Assembly: GCA_963682055.1 (NCBI GenBank)
Contig: OY821750.1
Location: 27,598,402 to 27,662,401 of the forward strand
DNA: 64,000 nt
Source of the DNA: Primula veris
Taxonomy: Eukaryota; Streptophyta; Magnoliopsida; Ericales; Primulaceae
Direction of reading: 5' to 3'
Made by a program: the position numbers and the translations under genes. The notes beneath the pieces are model-generated. The model saw nothing but the letters and a program-made list of their open reading frames with translations. It ran no database searches and had not been told where the DNA came from. Every line of letters starts with the position of its first letter. The first letter of the stretch is position 1. This document shows, one piece after another, positions 33,231 through 45,115 of the stretch.

Positions 33231-36200
33231 TGTAACATTCCGTATTTTTATAAATGGTTTTATTTATGATTGAATTTATCCAAAAACGTTTTATACAAAA
33301 TTTTACCAAAAACCGGTCACTCGACTAATTTTTAGCCAAAAACCGAAACTCTTCCGAAAAACTTTATTTTAAAAACATGTTACTAATTTTACTAATAAAA
33401 AGGACCCAATAGATTTGTTTCTAAAGATTTGTTATTTTTGAGTAGTAAAACAATATTTTTGGATTAAGAGTTAGTTTTTAAAACTTTGGGGACCAAATAG
33501 TTCGCTTCCACAAACTATCTAAAAACAGTTTTTCTAAACCTCAAATCAGCCCACTTTTAATTCATTAAATCAAAAACCAGCCAAATAAAAGAAAGAAAAG
33601 AATGAAAAAGAAGAAATGATTTATATACAATGGATCTGTATAAAGAGAACTAGTTTATATCTTATAAAGATAAAAGTTATATACAGTGTATCTGTATAAG
33701 GTTTCTAAATTTATTATTTTATGATTTGCTTATGATTTGTATTTGGGACCATGAGAATAAGTCCAACGGAGAATCCCGAATAAGGGGAAGAGGAAAGTGG
33801 GGGTGACGTTGGCAACTAAACGTAAGAGTTTAGTTCTCAACGGTTAACTTAGCGATTGTACATAGTTTTGTTAAGCGGAACATTTTAAGGAATAGACTCA
33901 GCCGTCATGTTGTGGTGACCTTAATTACGTAGTGCACGTATGGTTTATACACCTGAGAAAAAGATCGACAGTAAAGAGATTGAGGAAGTCAATCGGGCTT
34001 GGTACTCTAAGATATACATGTTATTATTTTGCTTTTATCATAAAAAGAAAGAAAAAGATTTTATTATTACTATTGCGATTACATTTTTATTTTAGTTGTA
34101 AGAGATTAACTTTTTGTAATGAACGTAATTTTTGAGATTCTATTTAATGAAGCTTTTGCTAGAAATTTGAGCTTATTTAATGAGTTATTTAGCAAGTGTT
34201 TAATAATTATTTCATTTAGGCTTTGTTTAGCATGTGCCACCACACGTGTTATTCAGCCGTGTGACACCACCGGGTCTGGGTTGAGAGTTTATTTTATTTG
34301 AGTTAGTTTACTAGAAAGACCGTATTTTGAGTGTTGTAGACGTTGTGGAGTTATTGAGGTAGAAACATGTCATCTTTGTTTACTTTATTGTCTTTTATTC
34401 AATTAGATATTGTATACAAACGGTTACTTGATTTGATGTTCTTACATGTTGGTCATTTTCTGGAGTTATAGATTGTGGAGTTGTTACGGGTTGTGAACCC
34501 TGCGTATTTTATTTCTTGAATTATGTCACGAATTATACGTTTAATTTTTTTTTATGGCCTTGTTTATATAAGTTTATCATTTTTGGGTATAGTTCTTTAG
34601 AGAGGAAAATTTCGGGACGAAATTCTTTTAAAGAGGGTTAGTTGTAACATCCCGTATTTTTATAAATGGTTTTATTTATGATTAAATTTATCCAAAAACG
34701 TTTTATACAAAATTTTACCAAAAACCGTCACTCGACTAATATTTAGCTAAAAATCGAAACTCTTCCGAAAAACTTTATTTTAAAAACATGTTACTACTTT
34801 TACTAATAAAAAGGACCCAATAGATTTGTTTCTAAAGATTTGTTATTTTTGAGTAGTAAAACAATATTTTTGGATTAAGAGTTAGCTTTTAAAACTTTGG
34901 GTACCAAATAGTTCGCTTCCACAAACTATCTAAAAATAGTTTTTCTAAATCTCAAATCAGCCCACTTTTAATTCATTAAATCAAAAACCAGCCAAATAAA
35001 AGAGAGAAGAGAGAGAAGAGAGAGAAGAAGAAGAAGAAACCACCATTAGCGGGTTCTTACCGGAAGCATCTCATCTACGCTCTAAGATAACGGGGGTTAT
35101 CCATTGCGTCTAGACGAGGGTGTATGCTAGGTTTTGGTTTTGAAACCACCATTAGCGGGTTCTTACCGGAAGCATCTCATCTACGCTCTAAGGTAACGGG
35201 GGTTATCCATTGCGCCTAGACGAGGGTGTATGTTAGGTTTTGGTTTTGTGTTTATTATAAATTGGGGGTTTTTACCTTTTATCTTAATTATGTTCTTAAA
35301 TTGTTAATTGGGTTTATTTGTTGTACATTTAATTCACTTGTTTAATTTTGGAGTAGTTGAGGATTTAGTCTTTTAATTTCGGATTAATGAGAATATTAAT
35401 GGGTTGCGTGTTTTATGCGTTGATTATGTGTTATTATGGTTGTTGATAGAATTGGGTAAATTATTATTGAATAAAGATGGGTTTTATATTGCGTATACAA
35501 AGTGTTTGTTAAAATGCCTAAATGAAATTTATATTGATAGAGTTGGTTGGCTAGTTGTGAATCTAGTACCTATGCTTATTTGCTTTGTTGAATCGCGTCC
35601 AAGGGACATATGAGAATGTGTTATTTGCGTGAATTTATATTATTTGTCGAGGCCGTATGAGAATGTGTTATTTGCGTGGATTTATATTATTGGCCGAGGC
35701 CTTGTGATTTAGTTGTAGTGGTAATGGTCTCTGTCTCTTCCTAATTTCGGAGACAGAAGATGGCCGAGGGGATAGGGAATGACTCGTCTTACGGACTGGG
35801 GCGAGTGGCATGAGAGGTCCTAGTGTGCACTATATTTATTTTTATGTTAGCTATGGTCACTGTCTCTTCCTAATTCCGGGGACAGAAGACGGCCGAGGGG
35901 ATAGGGAATGACTCGTCTTACGGACTGGGACGAGTGGCATGAGAGGTCCAAGTGCGCACTTTAAATCTACTTTTATGTTAGCAATGGTCTCTGTCTCTTC
36001 CTAATTTCGGGGACAGAAGACGGCCGATGGGATAGGAAATGACCTACCTTACGGACTGAGATAGGTGGCATGAGAGGTCCATGTTTGCTATAGATGTTTA
36101 CTTAATTTATTTCGTTGTTCGATGTTATTATTAGTTCTTTTATACGTTGATTATCGTAGTTGTTGTTTGTGAGTTCTTGCATTTATGGGATGGAGTGACG

Positions 36201-36605
36201 GTATTTGTGATGCCGTCTCGTCTAGATATGTGCGTGGGACTCACCGTTACAGTTTTATATTTCAGGTACTACTTAGGCTGAGGCGTTTGCTTAGGAGCAT
36301 TAGCAAGATATCGCATGGGCTCGGAGCTTCTTTCTATTGCTTTCTTTTCTTAGACTATCTTTTTAAGGTTGTAGCCTACGGGCAAATTACATTCGTTGTT
36401 TTCTTTTCTTATAACTTTATTAAAATCATTACGTCGTGTAGCCGTGTTTGGTAAACATTTTTATGTAATTGATTGATTGTTCATTTAGCTCGCAAATGTT
36501 TTCTTTTAAAAATTTTAATTTTGTACCAACAGGTTTCGTTTTTTTTTCTTTTATTTAAAAAGGTCATGCCTCGATATCCGTGTTTATGGAATTTGGGGCG
36601 TGACA
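33231..36605 (+). mobile_element. Ty3/gypsy element (Tekay/Del-like), deleted to LTRs plus ~1 kb
   Basis: Flanked by the 5-bp target duplication TATTT (33226-33230 and 36606-36610). A partial 5' LTR (33231 to about 33612) matches the start of the complete 3' LTR (34643-36605, TGTAACATCCCG to GGGCGTGACA). The retained interior ends with TTTCGGGACGAAATTC (34610-34625) and AAAGAGGG purines just before the 3' LTR, as in plant Tekay/Del chromoviruses. No gag, protease, RT or integrase remains. Short ORFs (33932, 34119) are not recognisable. Confidence 0.85.
34643..36605 (+). repeat. 3' LTR of the gypsy element
   Basis: 1963 bp. Same family as the solo LTR at 7899-9787 but in opposite orientation. 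Contains a ~104-bp tandem duplication (35036-35245; GAAACCACCATTAGCGGGTT, then CTTACCGGAAGCATCTCATC) and three ~120-bp tandem units (35715-36085; TCTCTTCCTAATTTCGG, GGCCGAGGGGATAGG, GACTCGTCTTACGGACTGG). Confidence 0.88.
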
Positions 36606-37570
36606 TATTTATCACTCGTTTTTTTTTTTCCGGTTTCATTTGGTTTCCTATCAATTTTCCGTTGAACATGTAGCCAAAGTGCGTCTTTTGTTTGAATGTG
36701 CAATACGATAACAAATTCCTGTAAAAATGTGAGTATGTCAGCATATCGTTTAGTAATGTTTGCTACGGCAGATAACAATATCCAATCTCAACTTCAAGAA
36801 TGCTACAATATCCGATCGATCAGCTATCAATTAATTTTTTCTTTGTTCTCCCACTATATGTTATTCTTGCTCATTTGGATTTGTTTGACTGGCAAGGTTT
36901 ACAACTTGCTCCAGCTTAAAATTGGTAGATTTGAATGAATCCGTTTTCTCTTATTTTTGAATAAGTGAAGCTTATTTGCCTAAATGCCGCAGCCAAACAA
37001 GTCTTTCTTTTGAATGGTTTACTGATCTAGCCTACATAAAAACTGTTTCTTTATAACCTCCTTTAACCAGCCAAAAAAAAGTCTTTGCTGAATTAATTAA
37101 AGCTTAGGAGGTTGTTGAGCTTTTTAAATTAGGAGTTTAAAAGTGAAAAGTCCACAAGTACAAAAGTCCAAAAAAGGCAAAACTAGTGAAAAATCAAAAA
37201 TGAAAAGCAAAGTAGAGACAAATGGAAGGGTGAGTAATTTTTATCACCACCAATTATATATATTACCCCTAATTTGGCTTTATTTGTTAAATTTTAAAAC
37301 AGTAACTTCTAACAACTTGGTCAAAAGGAGTTAAGGGTCACGACAACTTGAGTTGTCCTTATTCTTATACAAACAAGAGATATAAATGATAACACGAAAT
37401 AGTTGTTACGAGAGCATTACCTTGGCTACAAAAGGGTTTAAAAATTTGGTGTCACACATTGAAATGTATATATATATATATATATTTAATCAACACATTC
37501 AAATGTTTGATTTCAACACGTCCATATCAATTTGCTTCTTTTGAACATGTAACCAAATTTAATCTAAAAA
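36606..37570. repeat. Copy C of the A/B segment, right part
   Basis: Includes a second occurrence of CCAATCTCAACTTCAAGAAT and the CTACAATATCCGATCGATCA region at 36781 (the first is at 32819), followed by sequence matching A 2690-3220. A (TA)n microsatellite lies at about 37464-37486. The block ends where the third copy of the retroposon unit begins near 37620. Confidence 0.75.
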
Positions 37571-37624
37571 GAAAATTTCCGTAATGATACGAGTAATGAG
37601 TATAATAGTATATACTATAGTTTA

Positions 37625-38346
37625 GTGTGTTGGCATCTCGATCGATACTTCAGAGCCAGACCTGGTAGGATACTTTTGGAGATCTCTCTGTCCGCAGACT
37701 TGTGGTATGATATGTCGTCTGTACCTTAAGCCTTGATAGAAGTTTGCAAAATTTGTTTATACTGAGTATGGCCGTTTTTTCTAGGTATCAAATTCATGCA
37801 TTTAGTTTATTATACTCATTATAAAGTTTTTTATGATATGGGTTCGTCTCGACTATTGAATTTATGAGTATTGATAGAGCTTGTCATGTTTCAGTTAATT
37901 GGTTAGTTTGGATTAATTGTGGATGGAGTGATTGCCTTTGAAATTTATGACATGATTGGTCTATTTAGTTCGGGTTTATTATTGTGTTGACATCCCGATG
38001 GAGCTTTTTTTGATCCAGTATGTATTGAGTTCTCTAAGAGCTTTTGTCTCTTTTGATCTAATGTTTGATTGGCGTGCTTGACAATATTTCTGTACTTCTT
38101 TTTCTTTTTTGGTAGTTGGGACATTTTATATTGTTAGATTACATTTTTTGATGTATTTTAAACTATTTACAGGATAGATTGTCATATGGGGTTTTATGAG
38201 TTATCGGGCTTCTTGGTGGCCTTCGTGACTTTGTATTATACTATTTTACTTAGCTTTTTGGAGCTTGTTCCGGGGACACTGAATTCTGTAATTTACTTTG
38301 TTATTTTAATAATAATGAGCATGTTTATTTCGAAAAAAAAAAAAAA
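37625..38346 (+). mobile_element. Poly(A) retroposon, 5'-truncated third copy
   Basis: Corresponds to the last 0.7 kb of 24683-25910, ending in 14 A. The truncation coincides with the edge of the duplicated block, so it reflects the duplication break rather than incomplete reverse transcription. Confidence 0.75.
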
Positions 38347-38639
38347 CTATCAACATCTGTCATTACACACATTGCCATTCCTATATTGATTGGTAGCAAT
38401 CTAATTTGTTTAAATAATGTTATCATTATTTTTTATCTTTCTTTACTATTCGTTTCTCTTTCTTTGCTAAGGACATCATAAAAACCCTAAAATAATTTTT
38501 TTTTTTATAAAAAAAATCAGTCATTACACATTGTTGTGAGTAAACGTAAATTCCATTTATTTCTCTTTGATTTGTTGACTGTTGAAGAGAATCAACTAAT
38601 GTAGAAAGTAATATTCTTTTTTAGTAAATTTAAATAAAT

Positions 38640-38845
38640 TTACTACCATTAGCTCGGTGAAATACATGATTTTGCATTATATTGAATTCACTTTGGTCAA
38701 AACTCATTACCATTGGCTCGGTGAAATACATGATTTTGCATTATATAAGTTTCATTTTTGTCAAATCTCATTACCGGTTGCTGGTTATATACATGATTTT
38801 GCATTAAATTGCATTCATTTTGATCAAAACTCGTTACGTGTAAGA
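38640..38845. repeat. Tandem ~66-bp repeats upstream of the TATA box (third copy)
   Basis: Three to four units with CATTAGCTCGGTGAAATACATG and GATTTTGCATTATATTGAA. Cleanest of the three arrays. Confidence 0.8.
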
Positions 38846-38871
38846 GTTTGCATTATATAGAATTTTTCAAG

Positions 38872-38880
38872 TATAAAAAG
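38872..38880 (+). promoter_or_regulatory. TATA box (third copy)
   Basis: TCAAGTATAAAAAGAAAG precedes ATG 38933 by about 55-60 bp, as in the other two copies. Confidence 0.45.
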
Positions 38881-38932
38881 AAAGCTCCGATTGTCATCTC
38901 CTTCATCCCCAAAGCCCTTAAGTATTTGACAA

Positions 38933-39055
38933 ATGGATCTACCAAAGTTGAGAAAAACAAATAATTTACCCTTCAGGTACTTATATCTATTACTGAAGGG
39001 TGAGAACTTGGATTTTCAAAAAGATCATCATTTCAAAAAGATCTTGTCTGCATGA
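38933..39055 (+). CDS. Small ORF of 40 codons, longest version, unknown
   Basis: Begins MDLPKLRKTNNLPFRYLYLL and ends FKKILSA before TGA. It is the most open of three copies. The left-arm version has 25 codons in frame and the right-arm version only 10. Context CAAATGGAT is favourable for initiation. The sequence TTCAG|GTACTT overlapping the ORF may be a splice donor, in which case only the first 14 or so codons are coding. I do not recognise a family. Confidence 0.3.
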   Translation: MDLPKLRKTNNLPFRYLYLLLKGENLDFQKDHHFKKILSA

Positions 39056-39564
39056 TAATTGTTTTCTCACTGTTTTCTTGTTTCACTTTACGGTTGTTGT
39101 TAACTTTGATCATCATTTAGCACTGTTGCATTCATCTGTGTTATGTGTCTTTTTAATGATGATTAATTGATTATACATGAGAATATCAATGCTAATTGCT
39201 GCCAGAATATCTGTAACAAAATTGAGAATATCAATGCTGGCATTCATCTGGGTATTTTTTATTTTTGACAATAAGAGCTATTAATTATTATGAATTATTA
39301 CACTCAGATGGAAGGCAAACGAGCAACAAGTTGCGCCATTAGACTTTTCTGTAAGAAAGATTTTCCTGAGTATGTATGATTGTCTGTACCCATGATAGTG
39401 TTGCTAGTTGCTTCCCCTTTCTTTTGTTAGAAAAATGCTCATGGTTCTGATGGATTACTAATTTATTAAATCTCGAAAAGGAAAACAATTGTAAGGGACC
39501 AACTTTTATTGATTTTCATGTCTTATTTCTACTAATGGCTTCTAAATTTCTGGTTTTGGTGATG

Positions 39565-41045
39565 TTTTTTTGGAGATTAAGCGTATATATAAAGCCAAAG
39601 GCTCGAACAATTTCCGAAGGCTACAACGAAGTCGTAGGAAAGAAAGCGCCTAGCTCATCAAAGGAATGATGAACCTAGTCTCCAAGAATTACAAATAATC
39701 TTATTTCTAGAATTACATTTTACATTTTTGAATTTGTTCAAACTATTCGCAACAAAAACCCCAATCTCCTTGATAATATTTCCGGGAGTCGATTTAAATT
39801 ATCGATACAATCTAGCATTTCTTTCGCGCCATATACAATAGACTGTAGAAGCGATAATAAAACCGTGCTTCCTTTGAAGTGAGCTTTAGCCCATTTTACC
39901 CAAAAACTCCAAGTTCCATTTTTCGCTATCAAACTGGAATTTGATAGGATAATACTCCAAATACGCTGAGAGAAAGAACACTCAAAAGAAGCGGTGGTCT
40001 CTTGTCTCGGAATGATGGTAACAAAGCTCGCATCGGTTCACTTAAACCAACCTCATTCTTTGTAAACGATCAAAAGTAGAGAGACAGTTTAGACAAGTTA
40101 GCCAAAGGATAAAACTACATCTTGGGGGAAAATTATGAGCCCAAACAAACCGAGTCCAATGCTTTATCGGTTTATGGATCCGAATATCTCTATATGCCAA
40201 TTTAACCGTGTAACCGACAGTGGGCAACGGACGCCAAGTTTTACTGCCGGCAACATAAAAGTGGTATCGAAAAGTCTCTCTTAATTTCAAAATCTTATCC
40301 CATGTCCATGAGCACCTTGAAGGTATGGACATAGACCAAAAATCTCCGCCTCGAATAAGATTGGTCCCGGCCTATTTCTTCCAAAGAGAATCCATATCCG
40401 GACACAATAAAACCCAAATGTTTTTACCCATTAAAGCTTTATTCCATTCCTTCAACTTTTTAATATTTAGACCACCTTCCAAAAATGAAAGAGTAACATT
40501 AGACCAAGTAACCATATCCCCAAATAGCTTAAGATCCGGAACACTCCAAATAAACCGTCGGATTATAGCTTCAACGTCGTCTATAACTTTTATCGGAAGA
40601 CTAAAATGAGAACACCAATAAGATTGCATCACTAAGAGTACAGATCTAATAAGTTGAAATCTACCGGCATAGGCTAGAAGCTTACCCGTGTATGAAGAAA
40701 CTCGACTACTTATGTGGTCGACAAAGGAAGCACAATCACCGGAGGAGAGAGAAGACGTTAAAAGAGGGACTCTGAGGTATATGATAGGCAAAAACCCCTC
40801 GACGAAGCCAAACAGCCCAATGATATTGATGTGGGTAATGGGATCGACTCCGGCTATGAAGACGTGGCTTTTATCCCGGTTACGAGTTAACCCCGAGAAT
40901 TTCCAAAAAGTATCTAGAGCCTTCTTCAATATATTAGCCGAATTAACATTAGCTTTTGAGAAAATCATAAGATCATCGGCGAAGCAAATATGGGTAATTT
41001 GTTGCTCTTTACCAGCATATATAAAAGCACAATTTTTTTGGTTTT
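39565..41045 (-). pseudogene. L1-type LINE reverse transcriptase, 5'-truncated and frameshifted
   Basis: Minus strand, from about 41045 down to a poly(T) at 39565. The first visible part carries the RT catalytic box ICFADDLMIF (FADD at 40972-40983). It is followed by the palm/thumb region SGLTRNRDKSHVFIAGV and VSSYTGKLLAYAGRFQLIRS, ending near 40372. A second frame (40332-40042) holds the zf-RVT domain (WTRFVWAHNFPPRCSFILWL), and a third piece near 39932-39738 is the C-terminal tail. The endonuclease and N-terminal RT are absent. It is inserted in the third copy of the duplicated unit; only its 3' end remains at the corresponding place near 26964. Confidence 0.88.
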
Positions 41046-41940
41046 TATCTCTAAACCAATACTAGGAACAAGCATGCACATATGGGAAAGGGTAGAGTAC
41101 AAACCTCTTCTACTACCATTTTCTTATGAACAAAATTTGATCAGTTCTAAATGAGTTATAATACTAGTGCAGAACATTTTAGTCTTTAATACGAAAAAAA
41201 AAGAAGTGATCAGGTCGATTAGAACTATTATACCGGTACATATACTTTTATTGTTGACCTTTTTCTTCTTGTAAACACGCAAACCAATTTTTAAAAATTT
41301 TATTGTTTACCTTCTTTTTCATCCAGTGGAGTTCTTGGTTCTCTCTTTCCTTTCCACGTAAAAAAAGAATGGTAGCTTATAAGTTTTCCATGTTCTTGTT
41401 TCTAAAACGAGTGAAAATGGGTCAAAAATCATTCTTGTGAACATGATCTTACGATTTACATGAGCCTTACACCACATGATTTGGTTCAGATGGATATCTC
41501 AAAACATGCTTAACGATCCACAATTGGTAGAAGGCTAGAAATCAATCTCTTATATTAACATTTTCATATGCACAAAGTGTCATCTATACTAATTACCGGA
41601 TTAGACTCGTGATACATATACTAGAAATACTCATCGTTGATCTTCTTTTTTCCTATACATAAACTTTGATTTTTGTTGTGACTTTCATTTTCCGACACCG
41701 GTGTTTATTTCTTGGTATTTTTTTCAAAAGCAGCTTATAATTTGAAAATTTCCCAGTTTCTTTTTAATTAGTGAGAAAGTCGAAATCTAGAGTTGAAAGA
41801 TAAGTGTGTACTAAACTCTTCTATTATCTTTTTCCATATGTATTGAACGTGATCATTGCCAAAAGTTGCATTAGACCCATCATACAAGTACGAACAGTTT
41901 TCATCGTTGTCAATTAACATTCTTTTATTTATATGTGCAT
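41046..41940. repeat. Degenerate long tandem units, satellite-like
   Basis: Three diverged blocks starting near 41055, 41510 and 41785 share the order AAACCTCTTCTAC...TTTTCTTATG..., then a TTAGAnC(C/T)...ATACATATAC..., then a TCGTTGNCNTTCTTTT element. A fourth weak unit is near 20340. No coding potential. The call rests on visual similarity only. Confidence 0.4.
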
Positions 41941-43130
41941 ACTATTAAATTTTAATTGTTCTCCTTCCTCTTTTATACACATACTAATCGATTTCAAATT
42001 TACCTTATTTTCCCTCCAGCAAAATGTCGTTTCCTTCCACACTTCACAAATTCGCCTCGAGCAAACGAGTATCCACCAACACTACAACCACCAATGCCGC
42101 CACATCTACAATCACAATATTTCTCTTTCAGTCCTCAACTGTTACCGATATTCCTACCACTTCCTCTCACTCCTCACCCAAGTACACTCATTTCCCCTCC
42201 TCCACCGATATTCCCACCGCTTCCTTCCACTCCTCATCTAAGTACACTCATTCCTCCTCTTCCATCGATATTCCCTCCACTTCCTCTATATCCTCACCCA
42301 AGTACATTTATTCCCTCTGCTCCATCGATATGCCCACCTCTACCTATCACTCCTTACCCAAGTACTCTCATTCAACCTCTTCCTCTGAATTTTCCATGCC
42401 CACCAACACTGCCACCACCGGAGTACCCCTGCCTAGCTCCACCAGAGTTGTCATGCCTAGCATCCCCAATTATTCTGAAGGAGGCCAAGTTAGAAAAGTT
42501 GAACAGTTCAAACAGTACAAACGCATACTAAATAGTTCATGGTTTTTGAAACTTTTCAGGATTTTTACCTTGGCCTCCTTCAGAATAATTGGGGATGCTC
42601 GACATGGCATCTCTAGTGGAGATGGGTAGGGGTACTCCGGTGGTGACGGTGTTGGTGGGCATGGAAAATTCGGAGTAAGAGGGGGAATGAGAGTACTTGG
42701 GTGAGGAGTGAGAGGAAGAGGTGGGCATATCGGTAGAGGAGAGGAAATAAGTGTACTTGGGTGAGGATAGAGAGGAAGGGGTGAGAATATCGATGGAAGA
42801 GGATGAATGAGTGTACTTGGGTGAGGAGTTGAAAGAAGCGGTGGGAATATCGGTGGAAGAGGGGGAATGAGTGTACTTGGGTGAGGAATGGGAGGAAGCG
42901 GTGGGAATATCGGTGGTAGATGAGGGATGAAAGAGAAGTATTGTGATTGTAGATGTGGCGGCATTGGTGGTTGTAGTGTTGGTGGATACTCGTTTGCTCA
43001 AGGCGAATATGAGAAATGTGGAGGGCGAGACCTGTAAAACGACCTTTTTTTGGAGTAAAAATACGGTAAAATCAGAAATCGATTAGTAATGTGTATATAA
43101 CAGGAGGAGAACAATTAAAATTTATTGAAA
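41941..43130. repeat. Hairpin locus: ~0.5-kb inverted arms made of 60-bp repeats
   Basis: Left arm (about 41941-42486) is the inverted complement of the right arm (about 42572-43130), with a loop of about 85 bp between the two GGAGGCCAAG / CTTGGCCTCC ends. Each arm has about five 60-bp tandem units containing AAGTACACTCATTCC, a CGATATTCCCACC block and an ACTCCTCACCC-type end. Two reading frames stay open through both arms. One is proline-rich (PHPSTLI-PPLPPIFPPLP repeats, 41956-42531 and minus 42964-42470). The other is Ser/Thr-rich (SSPKYTHSPSSTDIPTAS repeats, 42024-42629 and minus 43001-42537). A transcript would fold into long double-stranded RNA. Whether a cell-wall-type protein gene was the source is uncertain. 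Confidence 0.85.
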
Positions 43131-43766
43131 TTAGAAAGTAGAAAACCCCTCATACAGCTGTTGTTTTAGTTTTATTTCAGAAATCCAAAGAAAGAAACCA
43201 TTGTGATGTACAATTATTTATTATATAAATTAGAGAAAGGAACGATTGTAATGTACAATTATTGGTTATACAGTTACAAGTGTTCATATTGATATGTTTA
43301 TTTGTTGCTGAGTTCTTTAATTTCCGAATACTGATTCTGAATTTCTGATACATGTTTGGAGATTGTTTTTATTTTAATTTTTAATTTTTATTATATCTAA
43401 ACGTCTATATGACACTTCATTCACAAAGTATACATGAAAGCAAAACATAAGGCCTTGTCTTAAATTAGTCGGAACTCAGAGGTCGTATCTGACTAGCGGT
43501 ACTATACGCCCCATAAACAAGGTGTTTGCTAATGCAATTTGCTTCCAGACTTGAAACAAACCAGGTTCGGAATATGAGATAATTGGAGGCATTTAAATCA
43601 AATATTTTTTGAGATTGGGGCATTATGCTGGTATTATAGATTCACATGCTTCTCTTCAATCATATTTTCTGGTTTTTCTCAAATTCTAAGTTTAAGTGTA
43701 ACTACTCTCTCTCTCTATCTCTGTGTGGAAACCCTAGACTGAGTTGCTTCTTTACTATTTCTTTAT
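43131..43766. other. No gene recognised
   Basis: AT-rich, with a short direct repeat of GATTGTAATGTACAATTATT-like sequence near 43200-43260 and CT microsatellites near 43705-43725. Nothing coding. Confidence 0.45.
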
Positions 43767-44373
43767 GAGGCTGGATTTTTCGACTACAAAAATCTTTTTT
43801 CACGCGAAAACCGTAATTCAGAATTTCGGTTTAACTTTTATTTTTTAATTTTATTTTTTTAGTGAATAAAATCATTAAATATTATAAATTAAAATAATTA
43901 AAATAATTATACAATTTAAAAAATGAGTAAAAATATTTCAAAGTTAATTTTAAATTTTTTTACTGATTTTTATTACATTTTTGTCTTTTATAACTAAGTT
44001 TTATAAAAAAATTATACCACAAAAACTATAAAATTAATACAACATAGTTGTAAAATTAATATCTAACTTTTCCAACCATATTTTGTTAATTTTACAATTT
44101 TTTTAGTATTTTTTTCCTAAAAATAATTCATAAAAGATAAAAAAAAATTAATAAAAATCAGTAAAATTAAATTTGAAATATTTTTATTCACTTTTTAAGT
44201 AGTATAACTAATTTTGCATTTTTTTACTATTTTTTATGATTTTTTTCATACAAAAAATAAAAAAATAAAAAAATAAACAAATAAAAAGATAAACCGTAAA
44301 TCAGAATTACGGCTTTTCATTTGAATTTAGGGCTGTCGAATGAAAAAATATTTTTTATAGTCGAAAAATCCAA
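43767..44373. mobile_element. MITE with ~100-bp inverted ends
   Basis: Ends GGATTTTTCGACTACAAAAA and the complement GGATTTTTCGACTATAAAAA are followed inward by further inverted sequence around CCGTAATTCAGA. A 13-bp direct repeat ACTATTTCTTTAT lies on both sides (43754-43766 and 44374-44386). That is longer than usual for known superfamilies, so part of it may be chance or the boundary may be offset. Interior is very AT-rich; no ORF. Confidence 0.6.
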
Positions 44374-44478
44374 ACTATTTCTTTATTTTTTTTATATGGT
44401 CTCTCTCTCTAGATTGAGAGAGATTGAGATGTGTTTACTATTTCTTTATTTATTATATGGCCCCTCTCTCTTTTATTA

Positions 44479-45065
44479 CAGTAAAACCTTCTTATAAGAA
44501 TACTCTAATAAACTCTCTATAGTAATAAAAAATTCCGGTCCCAACTCGAATCAGTTATAAATAAGAATAAACTCTCTATTGTCATATTTCATGAAATTTT
44601 TAAGTCATGTTAGTTATAATATCGCCTCCCTATAGTAATAAATAATTTTTTATTGCAAAAATTATGTATTTTTACATTAAATTTAGAATGAAGTAAAATA
44701 GTTATGTAAAGTAGTTTGTGACGGTGACGACTTGATTTTTTGTGTTGCTAATCTTTTAACTTGTACATAGACAATAGTTCGTCGACATGTATATGTTATT
44801 GTTAAACCCAAAATAATTCCAAATTATCAACCATGCTCGAAACTTCTTGACATGAAAGGTTTTGTATTCCTATACTATCATCCTCTCGACTATCTCCTTC
44901 CGTTTTTTATATTTGTTAACCATGTATATGTATCTTAATTTATTTAAATACTTATAATTTTTTAAATTTTATATATTTTTATATGTAACCGCTATATAAG
45001 AATAACATCCATATAGTAATATTTTTTTGTAGTTACAACGATATAAATGTATAGAAGTTTTACTG
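44479..45065. mobile_element. Pogo/Emigrant-like MITE, 587 bp
   Basis: TA target on both sides (44477-44478 and 45066-45067). Terminal repeats CAGTAAAACCTTCTTATAAG and the complement CAGTAAAACTTCTATACATT. Subterminal CTCTATAGTAATAAA motifs recur. These match the Emigrant/Lemi group, so a pogo-like transposase such as the family of 29134-30514 would be the expected helper. Non-coding. Confidence 0.85.
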
Positions 45066-45115
45066 TACTAGCTTGCTTTTCTTCTTTTCCTTTTTTCTTC
45101 CTAGTCTTTTAGGTT

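Larger units (their letters stand above)
37620..39560 (+). repeat. Third, direct copy of the inverted-repeat unit
   Basis: Matches the right arm from about 25185 to 26965. It begins abruptly inside the retroposon and continues through its poly(A) (38333-38346), the 66-bp repeats, the TATA box, the small ORF and the LINE insertion site. It lacks both arm-specific MITEs. Confidence 0.87.

Noticed and set aside
33932..34301. Two short ORFs within the gypsy remnant
   Set aside because: They fall in the 3' untranslated interior between pol and the LTR and show no gypsy domain.
40325..41065. Plus-strand ORFs over the LINE (40325-40609 and 40688-41065)
   Set aside because: They lie antisense to the clear reverse transcriptase frames on the minus strand.
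41956..42964. Two proline-rich protein genes facing each other
   Set aside because: The two ORFs are mirror copies of one inverted repeat, with no introns, promoter or signal peptide I could support; reported as a hairpin locus instead.
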